From the NCBI RefSeq assembly GCF_014197795.1, contig NZ_JACIGI010000007.1, positions 32,001-96,000 of the forward strand: DNA of 64,000 bases, read 5' to 3'. Positions 1-8,118 of this stretch are shown here, one piece after another (the stretch's first letter is position 1; each line of letters opens with the position of its first letter). Under the pieces are notes generated by a model. The model was not told the origin of the DNA. It ran no database searches and was given only the letters and a program-made list of their open reading frames with translations. Both the position numbers and the translations under genes were made by a program. Source of the DNA: Roseospira goensis. GTDB lineage: Bacteria; Pseudomonadota; Alphaproteobacteria; Rhodospirillales; Rhodospirillaceae.

Positions 1-1
1 C

Positions 2-28
2 CCGCACTACGCCGACCTGGACTTCTGA
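2..28 (+). CDS. C-terminal end of an upstream gene (partial)
   Basis: An open frame enters the window and ends with residues PHYADLDF and TGA at 26-28, 19 bases before the next start. The position, tight spacing and same strand suggest an operon with the uracil-DNA glycosylase. In related alphaproteobacteria this slot is often held by electron-transfer flavoprotein-ubiquinone oxidoreductase, but eight residues cannot establish that, so the identity is only a guess. Confidence 0.3.
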   Translation, partial: PHYADLDF

Positions 29-47
29 TGCCGCCGTTGATGCCGCC

Positions 48-920
48 GTGACCGAGCCGCCCGCCGCCTTCGCCCCGCTCGACGACATCGCCCTGCTGCG
101 TTGGTACGACGTCGCCGGCGTGGACGAATGCATCGGCGAGGCCCCGGTGGACCGCTTCGCCGCCGACGCCGCGCGCGCCGAACGCCGGGCGCGGGCGGCG
201 GCCCCGCCGCCGGCTCCGAAGGCGGCCCAGAAGGCGGCCCAGAAGGCGGCTCCCGCGGCGTCCCCGCCCGCATCCGACACGTCCGCCGCCCCCGGCGGCA
301 GCGCCCGCGCCGGCGCCGCCGCGGTGGCGGCCGAGGCGGTCACCCTGGACCAGCTCCGCGCTGCCCTGGAGGGGTTCGACGGCTGTCCCCTCAAGGTCAC
401 GGCGACCCATCTGGTGTTCGGCGAGGGCGCGGCGGCCGGCGGCCTGATGGTCGTGGGCGAGGCCCCGGGCGCCGACGAGGACCGCCAGGGGCGGCCGTTC
501 TGCGGGGTTTCCGGGCGGTTACTGGACGACATGCTGGCCTCGATCGGCTATGACCGCAGCACCGCCTACATCACCAACGTTGTGCCCTGGCGGCCGCCCG
601 GCAACCGCAAGCCGACCCCGGCCGAGGTGGCGGTGTGCGCGCCGTTCGTCGCCCGTCACGTGGCGCTGGTGGCGCCGCGCGTGCTGCTGCTGGTGGGTGG
701 ACTGGCGGCGGCGACGCTGCTCGGCACCAGCGCCGGCATTACCCGCCTGCGCGGGCAGTGGCACAGCCACCGGCCGGAGGCGGGGGCGGCGGAGATCCCG
801 GCCATGCCGACGTTCCACCCGGCCTACCTGCTGCGCAACCCGGACGCCAAGCGGCTGGTCTGGCGCGACCTGCTGGCGGTCCGCCAGGCCCTGGCGGACG
901 CGGGGAACGGCACCGGATGA
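48..920 (+). CDS. Family 4-type uracil-DNA glycosylase
   Basis: Removes uracil from DNA to start base-excision repair in the cytoplasm. Residues about 137-160 carry the family signature (GEAPG, then GRPFCG and SGRLLD). A TNVVPWRPPGNRKPTP segment follows, and the HPAYLLRNP motif near residue 257 supplies the C-terminal active-site block. The first ~100 residues are a low-complexity Ala/Pro/Lys linker, common in alphaproteobacterial members, which makes the protein long (290 aa). Only one Cys (DGCPL) sits where iron-sulfur members have a pair, so cluster binding is uncertain. The GTG at 48 is used; it follows the upstream stop by 19 bases. Family assignment is confident, exact substrate range is not. 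Confidence 0.88.
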   Translation: MTEPPAAFAPLDDIALLRWYDVAGVDECIGEAPVDRFAADAARAERRARAAAPPPAPKAAQKAAQKAAPAASPPASDTSAAPGGSARAGAAAVAAEAVTLDQLRAALEGFDGCPLKVTATHLVFGEGAAAGGLMVVGEAPGADEDRQGRPFCGVSGRLLDDMLASIGYDRSTAYITNVVPWRPPGNRKPTPAEVAVCAPFVARHVALVAPRVLLLVGGLAAATLLGTSAGITRLRGQWHSHRPEAGAAEIPAMPTFHPAYLLRNPDAKRLVWRDLLAVRQALADAGNGTG

Positions 921-928
921 GGTCTGCG

Positions 929-1195
929 GGTCCCACGCGGGAGCGCGGGACCGAGATGCGATGGGGAGTCTCCCGCCCACGCTCCGGCGTGGGCGGCTTG
1001 GCGTGGGCTGGGTCCCACGCGGGAGCGCGGGACCGAGATCCTGTGAGGGCCTCTTCCGCCCACGCTCCGGCGTGGGCGGCTTGGCGTGGGCTGGGTCCCA
1101 CGCGGGAGCGTGGGACCGAGATCCTGTGAGGGCCTCTTCCGCCCACGCTCCCGCGTGGGCGGCCTCTTGTGGGCGGCCTCTCGGGAGGCGCGTCG
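929..1195. repeat. Three-copy array of hairpin repeats in a convergent gap
   Basis: Three units with a period of 82-83 bp start at 929, 1011 and 1094. Each has a hairpin with stem GGTCCCACGC, loop GGGA and arm GCGTGGGACC (one C/T mismatch in copies 1 and 2), then a second hairpin of the form CGCCCACGC-TCCG-GCGTGGGCG. The array fills the gap between the ends of the glycosylase gene and crtC. The same hairpin class recurs at 30949, 36924-37025 and 61538-62105. It may act as a bidirectional terminator or mRNA 3'-end stabiliser (inference). Confidence 0.85.
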
Positions 1196-2059
1196 TCACG
1201 CCGGCGGTCTGCCGTCGTCCGGCTCCCGGGGGCCGCCCCAGGTCACCCGCGGCATGCGGAACGGCAGCATCAGGCGCACGATGGTGCGCTTGAAGCAGTC
1301 CAGGCAGATGCTCTCGTGCATGGCCCGCACCGGCTCGTCCACGAGGTGGGTGTTGAGGATCGACCGCGCATAGAACGGCGTGTCCTCGACCGTGCGGGCC
1401 ACACTGGCCACATGCCCCGGGTCGCAGCGGGTCTCGCGCCGCACCCGGTAGATGGCGGCGCGCGGCAGCGGCGCTTTGGGCGGGGCCTCGAACGGTTCGG
1501 CCTCGCCGCCGGGCGGGAAGCGCAGCGCCAGCGGCCGCGCCGGCCCGTGATGCGGCACCATGTCGTAGAGGATGGCGGCGCCGCCGTCGGCCAGCGGGGC
1601 GCGCGACCAGGTCCAGGTCTTGAAGCCCTCCTCCAGCGATTCGGTCCCCCAGTTGGAATCCCAGTAGCCGGCGCCGTGCCAGGACAGGCCCGGGGCGCTC
1701 ATCTCGACCTCGATCGAGGCGTGCGGGGCGATGGGCCACCAGCGGTGGCGTTCGCGCGGGTCGATGGCGAAGGCACGGGTGGTCAGGGCGCGCGGGCGCA
1801 CCCGCACCACCCCGCGCACCGGGCGCGGCACCGGGGCGCAGGTCTCGCGGACGTGGACCGTCAGGGTCTCGCCGTCCCAGGTCATCCGGCTGGGGCCGAT
1901 CACCAGGCGGTCGGGCGCCCGGCGCACCGCGTCGCGGCCGCGCTCGGTCATGGCCCAGCGGCCGCCGGGACCGTAGACGGCCACGTTCATGACGCAATGG
2001 TTCAAGGGGTCGCGCCGACCCGACCATGCATAGTAGGGCGAAAAGACGCTGCCCACCAT
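1196..2059 (-). CDS. crtC: Carotenoid 1,2-hydratase (hydroxyneurosporene synthase) CrtC
   Basis: Adds water to the terminal double bond of acyclic carotenoids (neurosporene/lycopene) in the spheroidene and spirilloxanthin routes, acting at the intracytoplasmic membrane. The CrtC hallmark GSVFSPYYAW followed by RRDPLNHC and RWAMTERG lies at the N-terminus, with HASIEVEM, GAGYWDSNWG and ARSILNTHL further on. The ATG at 2059 gives 287 aa, 35 bases after the crtD stop, but has no clear ribosome-binding site. CrtC-like sequence (FDQPVP, GGYAWWYVDG) continues upstream to about 2160 inside crtD. No ATG, GTG or TTG occurs in that frame until 2443, so the true start is unresolved. Same strand as crtD and probably translated from the same message. 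Confidence 0.9.
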   Translation of the reverse strand: MVGSVFSPYYAWSGRRDPLNHCVMNVAVYGPGGRWAMTERGRDAVRRAPDRLVIGPSRMTWDGETLTVHVRETCAPVPRPVRGVVRVRPRALTTRAFAIDPRERHRWWPIAPHASIEVEMSAPGLSWHGAGYWDSNWGTESLEEGFKTWTWSRAPLADGGAAILYDMVPHHGPARPLALRFPPGGEAEPFEAPPKAPLPRAAIYRVRRETRCDPGHVASVARTVEDTPFYARSILNTHLVDEPVRAMHESICLDCFKRTIVRLMLPFRMPRVTWGGPREPDDGRPPA

Positions 2060-2094
2060 GGCGATGATGGTGATGGCGTGGCGGCCGTCGTGGC

Positions 2095-3663
2095 TCAGCC
2101 CGTCGACGTACCACCAGGCATAGCCCCCCGGCGGGACCGGCTGGTCGAAGCGCGGTCCGTCAGGATGCTCATGGCGGCCTGCCGGCCCGACAGCGCCGCC
2201 ATCGGCACGCCCGGTCCCGGATGCGCACTGCCCCCCGCCAGATACAGTCCGGGGATCCGCGTGCGCGCCCCCGGGCGGGTGAAGGACGCTTGCCAGCCGT
2301 GCGAGGCCCGTCCGTAGAGCGCCCCCCCGGTGGCCGGGAACAGGCGCGCGAACTGGCGCGGTGTCGTGATGGTGGTGCTGTCCGGGTCCAGCCGGACGCG
2401 CAACCCGCAGCGCGCCAGCAGGGCCAAGGTGCGGTCCTGACATGCGGTGATCTCCGAGGGGTCCAGGGCGGGCGAGGGGGAATCGCCGTCGGCGGGGGCG
2501 TTGACGAGCATGAGCAGGCGCTCGGGACCGGCGGGGACGCTGTCCTGGGTGGCATCATCCAGCCGATCCTGGGCACAGATATAGACGGTCGGCTCGGCCG
2601 GCAACCGCCGCCGCTTCAGAATGTCGTCGAACTCGCGCGGGTAGTCGCGGCTGAAGAACACCGTATGCCGCAGCAGGGGGAACCCTTCGGTCTCGGCGTG
2701 CACGCACCAGGTCACCGCCGACAGCGAGCGCGCCGCCTTCGGCACCGCCGGCACCGCCGTCTTGACCGCCGGCCCCAGCAGGCCCTCGGCCAGGGCGTTG
2801 ACGTCGCCGTTGAACAGGATGGCGTCGGCCTCCAGGCGGCGGCCGTCGTCCAGCACCACGGCGCGGGCGCGCCCGCCGGCGGTTTCGATACGGCTGACGG
2901 CCTGGCCGTAGTGCACGGTTGCGCCCTTGCGCTTGGCCAGTCCGGCCAGCGCCTGGGCCAGGGCGTGCATGCCGCCGTCGACGCTGTAGACCCCCTCCAG
3001 CTCGACGTGGGCCACCAGCATCAGGGTGGCCGGCGCCAGGAACGGCGAGGCCCCGACGTAGGTGGCATAGCGCCCGAAGAGCTGTTGCAGGCGGACGTCC
3101 TGGAAGTGCTTGCCCAGCGCCGCCCACAGGGTGGTGAACGGATGGATGCGGGCCATGTCGCCGACGCCGCCGACGCCGGCACGGCGGATCAGGCCCGGCA
3201 TCGAGGTCTTGGAGTTGCGGATGTAGGTGTCGACCAGGGTGTGGTAGATGCGCGCCGCCTCGTCGCGGAAGGCGCGGAAGCGCTTGACCTCGGCGGCGCC
3301 GGACAGGGCGCCGATGGCGTCCTCGGTGCGGCGCGGGTCGGCGAACAGGTCGAAGCGCACGCGGTCGGCCTGGGGGCCGTCCCAGGCGTGGCGCGCCAGC
3401 ACCGACAGCGGCCGCAGGCCCACCAGGTCCTCCAGGCGGCCGACCCCGGCCCGGTCCAGCAGGTCGTCGAACACCCAGCGCATGGTGAACACGGTCGGGC
3501 CGCCGTCGAGGGCGGCGGGGCCGGCGGGCACCCGGCGCATCTTGCCGCCGGGCTGGTCGGCCTTGTCCACGACGGTGACCTGAAGGCCCTGGGCGGCCAG
3601 GTCGACGGCGGCGGCGAGGCCCCCGACACCGGCCCCGACGACGATCACCCGATCCCCCGACAT
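2095..3663 (-). CDS. crtD: 1-hydroxycarotenoid 3,4-desaturase CrtD
   Basis: FAD-dependent desaturase acting on 1-hydroxy acyclic carotenoids after CrtC, in spheroidene/spirilloxanthin synthesis. The N-terminal dinucleotide fold is GAGVGG at residues 10-15, followed by the phytoene-desaturase pattern GGKMRR and a DGGPTVFT stretch. The C-terminal FAD block LYLAGGSAHPGPGVPMA is intact. The ATG at 3663 is chosen because GAAGAGGAG lies just upstream and the Rossmann strand starts right after it; an open extension to 3765 would run across the PpsR-type operator. Length (522 aa) is normal for the family. It is the first gene of the crtD-crtC unit, divergent from crtE, with the control region at 3664-3886. 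Confidence 0.95.
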   Translation of the reverse strand: MSGDRVIVVGAGVGGLAAAVDLAAQGLQVTVVDKADQPGGKMRRVPAGPAALDGGPTVFTMRWVFDDLLDRAGVGRLEDLVGLRPLSVLARHAWDGPQADRVRFDLFADPRRTEDAIGALSGAAEVKRFRAFRDEAARIYHTLVDTYIRNSKTSMPGLIRRAGVGGVGDMARIHPFTTLWAALGKHFQDVRLQQLFGRYATYVGASPFLAPATLMLVAHVELEGVYSVDGGMHALAQALAGLAKRKGATVHYGQAVSRIETAGGRARAVVLDDGRRLEADAILFNGDVNALAEGLLGPAVKTAVPAVPKAARSLSAVTWCVHAETEGFPLLRHTVFFSRDYPREFDDILKRRRLPAEPTVYICAQDRLDDATQDSVPAGPERLLMLVNAPADGDSPSPALDPSEITACQDRTLALLARCGLRVRLDPDSTTITTPRQFARLFPATGGALYGRASHGWQASFTRPGARTRIPGLYLAGGSAHPGPGVPMAALSGRQAAMSILTDRASTSRSRRGAMPGGTSTG

Positions 3664-3744
3664 GCGCGCTCCTCTTCTCCCGACTTCTCCCGACCCGGGT
3701 CCGCCCGGGATCGGCAACATGGTCGTTGACACTCCGAAGCGGGA

Positions 3745-3788
3745 TGTCCACTCTAGATGACACATCGGGGTGACAACAAGCGTTTACA
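3745..3788. promoter_or_regulatory. Paired PpsR/CrtJ-type sites between crtD and crtE
   Basis: A perfect TGT-N12-ACA occupies 3745-3762. A second, degenerate copy (TGA-N12-ACA) occupies 3771-3788, exactly 8 bp later, the spacing described for cooperative CrtJ/PpsR binding at the bchC promoter. On the minus strand TTGTCA and TAGAGT, 15 bp apart, fall across the sites and may be the crtD promoter; TTGACA at 3726 faces crtE. Aerobic/light repression of both carotenoid transcripts is inferred. No regulator gene is in the window. Confidence 0.75.
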
Positions 3789-3886
3789 CCCCCGCCCGCC
3801 GCGCGGTCCCGTCCGTTGGGGCTGCGCCCGCTGGCGATCGCCAGACCGGTCGCGGGACCCGTTAGCGTAGGCCTGGGGAGGGGACC

Positions 3887-4756
3887 ATGGGTTCAGGTAA
3901 CCGGATCGAAGCCGCTTTGGAAGTTGCCCTGGCGCGCGCCGAGTCGCGCTCCGGGCCGCCGCTGCTGGCGCAGGCCCTGCGGCACGCCGTGTTTCCGGGC
4001 GGCCAGCGCATCCGGCCGCGTCTGTGCCTATCGGTGGCGATGGCCTGCGGCGACGACATGCCGGTCGTGACCGATGCCGCGGCGGCGGCGATCGAGCTGC
4101 TGCATTGCGCCTCCCTGGTGCACGACGATCTACCGACCTTCGACAATGCCGACACCCGGCGCGGCAAGCCGACCATCCACAAGGCGTTCAACGAGCCGCT
4201 GGCGGTGCTGGCGGGCGACGCCCTGATCGTGATGGCGTTCCAGACCCTGGCCAAGAGCGTCGCCGCGGCCCCGGATCGCCTGGCGCCGCTGGTCGAGATC
4301 TATAGCGAGGCCGTGGGCGCGCCCAACGGCATCTGCGCCGGTCAGGCGTGGGAGAGCGAACCGACCATCGACCTGGTGGAGTACCAGCGCGCCAAGACAG
4401 GCGCCCTGTTCGCCGCCGCCACCGAGGCCGGGGCCGCGGCCGCCGGCCATCCGCACCAGGCGTGGCGGGTGCTGGGCGAGGCGCTGGGCGAGGCCTACCA
4501 GATCGCCGACGACCTGCGCGACGTCGCCGCCGACCCCGAGCAGCTCGGCAAGCCGGTGGGCCAGGACGCCACCCTGGGGCGGCCCAACGCGGTCCAGGCC
4601 CTGGGGCTCAAGGGCGCCGTGGGCCGGCTGAAGCGGCTGGTGTCGGCGGCCGTCGAGTCGATTCCGGAGTGCCCGGGGCGGGCGCCGTTGCAGGCCGCCA
4701 TCCTGGAGGAGACCGGGCACTTCCTGCCCAAGGAGCTGGCCCAGCAGGCGGCATGA
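3887..4756 (+). CDS. crtE: Geranylgeranyl diphosphate synthase CrtE
   Basis: Condenses isopentenyl diphosphate with allylic diphosphates to make geranylgeranyl diphosphate for carotenoids and the bacteriochlorophyll tail. The first Asp-rich motif is DDLPTFD at residues 80-86, preceded by the LLHCASLVHD helix. The second is DDLRD at 208-212, and the GGQRIRPRL substrate loop is at 38-47. At 289 aa it has standard length. The ATG at 3887 has a GGGGAGGGG Shine-Dalgarno. The crtF GTG begins one base after the stop, so the two are co-transcribed and probably translationally coupled. A farnesyl diphosphate synthase (IspA) would look similar; crtF and the PpsR sites favour CrtE. Confidence 0.93.
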   Translation: MGSGNRIEAALEVALARAESRSGPPLLAQALRHAVFPGGQRIRPRLCLSVAMACGDDMPVVTDAAAAAIELLHCASLVHDDLPTFDNADTRRGKPTIHKAFNEPLAVLAGDALIVMAFQTLAKSVAAAPDRLAPLVEIYSEAVGAPNGICAGQAWESEPTIDLVEYQRAKTGALFAAATEAGAAAAGHPHQAWRVLGEALGEAYQIADDLRDVAADPEQLGKPVGQDATLGRPNAVQALGLKGAVGRLKRLVSAAVESIPECPGRAPLQAAILEETGHFLPKELAQQAA

Positions 4757-4757
4757 C

Positions 4758-5996
4758 GTGACGCCCCCCGACGGACGGTCCGGCCCCCTCGATCCCGCGA
4801 CGGCGGCCGCGCCGCCGGCGGTGACGGCTGGAGTCGCGGTCGACCGCCGGCCCCATACCCTGCGCGATCATCTGTTGGCGGCCCGCGATTGGCTGTGGCG
4901 GCGGCCCTGGTTCACCCGGAGCGCCACGCAGCTGCCCGTCGCCCGCTGGATCGCGCGGCGCCGGGCGCGCCAGATGTTCGATCTGGTGGCCGGCTTCGTC
5001 TACTCCCAGGTGCTGCTGGCGGTGGTGCGGCTGCGCGTCTGCGAGACGCTGGCCGCAGGGCCACTGACGCCGGCCGCGCTGGGCGCCGAGGTGGGGCTGT
5101 CCGAGGACGCCGCGCGCCGGTTGCTGGATGCCACGACGGCGCTCGGCCTGACCGACCGGCGCTCCCGTGGTCGCTTCGGGCTGGACGAGTTGGGCAGCGC
5201 GCTGCTCAACACCCCGGCCGTGGTGCCGCTGATCGACCATCACAGTCTGCTGTACGCTGACCTGGCCGATCCCGTCGCCCTGCTGCGCGGCGAATCGGGC
5301 GAGACCGCGATGGCGCGCTACTGGGCCTATGCCCGGTCCGCCCGCCCGGCCGCCATGGCTGACGAGTCGGTGGCGCCGTACTCCGAGCTGATGGCCGCCT
5401 CACAGGCCATGTTGGCCGACGACATCCTGGCCGCCTTCCCGCCGCGCGGGGTGCGGCACTGGCTGGACGTGGGCGGCGGGGAAGGGGTGTTCGCCGCCGC
5501 CGTGGCGCGGCGGGCGCCGGAGGCGCGGGTGACGGTGTTCGACCTGCCGGCGGTGGCGGGGCGCGCCCGCGACCGGCTGGCGGCGGCCGGCCTGGGCGCC
5601 CGAGTCGAGGCGGTGGGCGGCGACTTCCTGACCGACTCGCTGCCGACCGGGGCCGACGTGGTCTCGCTGGTGCGGGTGATCCACGACCACGACGATGCGG
5701 TGGCCCTGGCGATCCTGCAGGCGGCGCGGCGCGCGCTGGCGCCCGGGGGGTGCCTGCTGCTGGCCGAGCCGATGGCGGGGACCGGCGGCGCCGAGCCGAT
5801 CGGCGGGGCCTACTTCGGATTCTACCTGCTCGCCATGGGCAGCGGGCGGGCGCGCACCCCGGAGGAGTTGCGCGCCCTGCTGGCCCGGGCCGGGTTCCAG
5901 GACGCGCGCCTGCGGGACACCCGTCAGCCGCTTGTGACGCGGCTGATCGTGGCCCGGCCGGCACCGCAGGACGCGGACGGGACAGCGGCCTCGTAA
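4758..5996 (+). CDS. crtF: Hydroxyneurosporene/demethylspheroidene O-methyltransferase CrtF
   Basis: Transfers methyl from S-adenosylmethionine to the C-1 hydroxyl of acyclic carotenoids, a late step of the spheroidene/spirilloxanthin pathway. An N-terminal dimerisation/winged-helix region (residues ~75-150) precedes a class I methyltransferase domain with motif I LDVGGGEG at 236-243. A VIHDHDD segment and the LLLAEPMAGTGG strand follow. The GTG at 4758 starts one base after crtE ends. Length is 412 aa; the first 60 residues are poorly conserved. Two PpsR-type sites and the bchC promoter follow the stop. Confidence 0.93.
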   Translation: MTPPDGRSGPLDPATAAAPPAVTAGVAVDRRPHTLRDHLLAARDWLWRRPWFTRSATQLPVARWIARRRARQMFDLVAGFVYSQVLLAVVRLRVCETLAAGPLTPAALGAEVGLSEDAARRLLDATTALGLTDRRSRGRFGLDELGSALLNTPAVVPLIDHHSLLYADLADPVALLRGESGETAMARYWAYARSARPAAMADESVAPYSELMAASQAMLADDILAAFPPRGVRHWLDVGGGEGVFAAAVARRAPEARVTVFDLPAVAGRARDRLAAAGLGARVEAVGGDFLTDSLPTGADVVSLVRVIHDHDDAVALAILQAARRALAPGGCLLLAEPMAGTGGAEPIGGAYFGFYLLAMGSGRARTPEELRALLARAGFQDARLRDTRQPLVTRLIVARPAPQDADGTAAS

Positions 5997-6027
5997 CGGT
6001 CACGACATGACTTTCCCGTCATTTTAA

Positions 6028-6071
6028 TGTAAGTCGGGATTGACATGCGGGGCAGTCAAGCTAGACTGACA
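6028..6071 (+). promoter_or_regulatory. bchC promoter with paired PpsR/CrtJ-type sites
   Basis: TGT-N12-ACA at 6028-6045 is followed after 8 bp by a degenerate copy (AGT-N12-ACA) at 6054-6071. A sigma70-like promoter overlaps both: TTGACA at 6040-6045, 16 bp, then TAGACT at 6062-6067, so bound repressor would cover the -35 and -10. This copies the known Rhodobacter bchC operator layout and suggests a start point for the bchCXYZ-puf transcript within the longer crtEF message. Confidence 0.82.
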
Positions 6072-6124
6072 GTCCTCACTCAGGGCTTCGACGACGTCCC
6101 GTGGAGCAACCGCCGCGAGGGTTC

Positions 6125-7078
6125 ATGCACACCGACGCCATCGTCATCGAGCAACCGGAGCGCCTGTCGCTGACCCGGCTCGACCTGGACCCGGCCGCCG
6201 ATGCGGACGTGGTGGTCGCGGTCGAGTGGAGCGGCATCAGCACCGGGACCGAGCGTCTGCTGTGGACCGGCCGCATGCCGCCCTTCCCGGGCATGGGCTA
6301 TCCGCTGGTGCCGGGCTACGAGTCGGTGGGCCGCGTGGTGGCCGCGGGGCCGGCAGCCGGGGTGTCCGAGGGGGCGCGCGTGTTCGTGCCGGGCGCCAAG
6401 TGCTACGGCGCGGTGAAGGGCCTGTTCGGCGGCGCGGCGTCGCGTCTCGTGGTGCCGGGCGCCCGCGTGGTGCCGGTGCCCGAGGACCTGGGTGAGAAGG
6501 CCGTGCTGCTGGCGCTGGCCGCGACCGCGCGCCATGCCCTGGCGGGCCGCGACGGCGCCGGGGATGCGGCCTTGCCCGAGTTGGTGGTGGGCCACGGTGT
6601 GCTGGGTCGGCTGATTGCCCGGCTGGTGGTGGCGATGGGCGGTGCGGCCCCGGTGGTGTGGGAACGCGATCCCACGCGGGCGGCCGGAGCCCTGGGCTAC
6701 ACGGTGGTGGACCCGGCGACGGACGCGCGGCGCGACTACCGCGTCATCTGCGACGTCAGCGGCGATGGCGCCATCCTGGATGCGCTGATCGGGCGGCTGG
6801 CACCGGGTGGCGAGATCGTGCTCGCCGGCTTCTACGAGGGCACGGTGGGCTTCGACTTCGTGCCCGCCTTCCTGCGCGAGGTGCGCGTGCGGGTGGCGGC
6901 GGAGTGGCGCCCGGCGGACCTTGCCGCCGTGCTGGCTTTGATTGCGGAGGGCCGTTTGTCCTTGGACGGCCTGATCACTCACCGGTCCGCGGTGACCGAG
7001 GCCGAAGCGGCCTATCGCACCGCCTTCGGTGATCCGACGTGCTTGAAAATGATTCTGGATTGGAGAGCCCGCGCATGA
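6125..7078 (+). CDS. bchC: 3-hydroxyethyl bacteriochlorophyllide a dehydrogenase BchC
   Basis: Oxidises the C-3 hydroxyethyl group of the bacteriochlorophyllide ring to acetyl, a late step of bacteriochlorophyll synthesis. It is a medium-chain dehydrogenase-like protein with the typical start TDAIVIEQPERL, the GTERLLWTG segment, GYPLVPGYESVG and a nucleotide-binding half around residue 155 (VVGHGVLGRL). The ATG at 6125 has GAGGG upstream; the GTG at 6101 lacks a ribosome site and would add eight unconserved residues. Length is 317 aa. Its TGA overlaps the bchX ATG (ATGA), indicating coupling. Confidence 0.95.
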   Translation: MHTDAIVIEQPERLSLTRLDLDPAADADVVVAVEWSGISTGTERLLWTGRMPPFPGMGYPLVPGYESVGRVVAAGPAAGVSEGARVFVPGAKCYGAVKGLFGGAASRLVVPGARVVPVPEDLGEKAVLLALAATARHALAGRDGAGDAALPELVVGHGVLGRLIARLVVAMGGAAPVVWERDPTRAAGALGYTVVDPATDARRDYRVICDVSGDGAILDALIGRLAPGGEIVLAGFYEGTVGFDFVPAFLREVRVRVAAEWRPADLAAVLALIAEGRLSLDGLITHRSAVTEAEAAYRTAFGDPTCLKMILDWRARA

Positions 7079-8082
7079 CCCCGACCCGCAGCAGCGCCGC
7101 CCCGAGCGTCGTGTCGCCGCGTGCCATGGCCGAGACCGCCGGTGCCGGCGGGCCGCGTGCCGAGACGGCCGCGCCCACGCGCCCGCAGATCATCGCCATC
7201 TACGGCAAGGGCGGCATCGGCAAGAGCTTCACGCTCGCCAACCTGTCCTACATGATGGCGCGCCAGGGGCTGCGGGTGCTGCTGATCGGCTGCGACCCGA
7301 AGAGCGACACCACCTCGCTGCTGTTTGGCGGGCGCAACACGCCGACCATCATCGACACCTCGGCGAAAAAGAAGCTGGCCGGCGAGGACGTCACCATCGG
7401 CGACGTCTGCTTCAAGCGCGACGGCGTCTACGCCATGGAACTGGGCGGCCCCGAGGTCGGGCGCGGCTGCGGCGGGCGCGGCATCATCCACGGCTTCGAG
7501 ATCCTGGACCGTCTGGGCTTCCAGGAGTGGGACTTCGACTTCGTCCTGCTGGACTTCCTGGGCGACGTCGTGTGTGGCGGCTTCGGCCTGCCGATCGCCC
7601 GCGACCTGTGCCAGAAGGTGATCGTGGTCGGCGCCAACGACCTGCAGTCGCTGTACGTCGCCAACAACGTCTGCTCGGCCGTCGAATATTTCCGCAAGCT
7701 GGGCGGCAACGTCGGCGTGGCCGGCATCGTCATCAACAAGGACGACGGCACCGGCGAGGCCCAGGCCTTCGCCGCGGCAGCCGGCATCCCGGTGCTGGCG
7801 ACCATTCCGGCCGACGAGGACATCCGCCGCAAGAGCGCGGCCTATCAGATCGTGGGCACCCCGGACGGCCCGTGGGGGCCGCTGTTCGAGACCCTGGCCA
7901 CCAATGTGGCCGAGGCGTCGCCGGTGCATCCCGCCCCGCTGAGCCAGGACGGCCTGTTGGGTCTGTTCAAGAACGAGGACGTGGGCCGGGACGTGGTCCT
8001 GGAGCCCGCGACCGCCGCCGACATGCGCGGCGGCAAGGTGATCGAGCGCGCGTCGCTCGAAGTCGTCTACGACACGGTGTGA
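7075..8082 (+). CDS. bchX: Chlorophyllide a reductase iron protein BchX
   Basis: NifH-like ATPase that passes electrons to the BchYZ catalytic part of chlorophyllide a reductase, which reduces ring B to make bacteriochlorins. The P-loop GKGGIGKS is at residues 44-51, LLIGCDPKSDTT follows, and the two 4Fe-4S ligands correspond to C132 (GRGCGGRG) and C167 (DVVCGGFG). A variable ~38-residue N-terminal tail precedes the fold, as in other BchX. The ATG at 7075 overlaps the bchC stop and has GGAG upstream. Length 335 aa. Part of the contiguous bchCXYZ run. Confidence 0.97.
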   Translation: MTPTRSSAAPSVVSPRAMAETAGAGGPRAETAAPTRPQIIAIYGKGGIGKSFTLANLSYMMARQGLRVLLIGCDPKSDTTSLLFGGRNTPTIIDTSAKKKLAGEDVTIGDVCFKRDGVYAMELGGPEVGRGCGGRGIIHGFEILDRLGFQEWDFDFVLLDFLGDVVCGGFGLPIARDLCQKVIVVGANDLQSLYVANNVCSAVEYFRKLGGNVGVAGIVINKDDGTGEAQAFAAAAGIPVLATIPADEDIRRKSAAYQIVGTPDGPWGPLFETLATNVAEASPVHPAPLSQDGLLGLFKNEDVGRDVVLEPATAADMRGGKVIERASLEVVYDTV

Positions 8083-8118
8083 TCCCCCGTGGAGACCGAA
8101 AGGCAAGGCGCTGATCCG

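Noticed and set aside
1196..2443. crtC starting at the ATG at 2443
   Set aside because: It would overlap crtD by ~350 bases and add ~90 residues of His/Pro/Arg-rich sequence with no CrtC likeness; only the last part of the overlap looks homologous.
2221..3729. 500-codon plus-strand frame opposite crtD
   Set aside because: It is the antisense of a clear crtD gene; the product is Gln/Gly/His/Val-rich with no domain, a common artefact in very GC-rich DNA.
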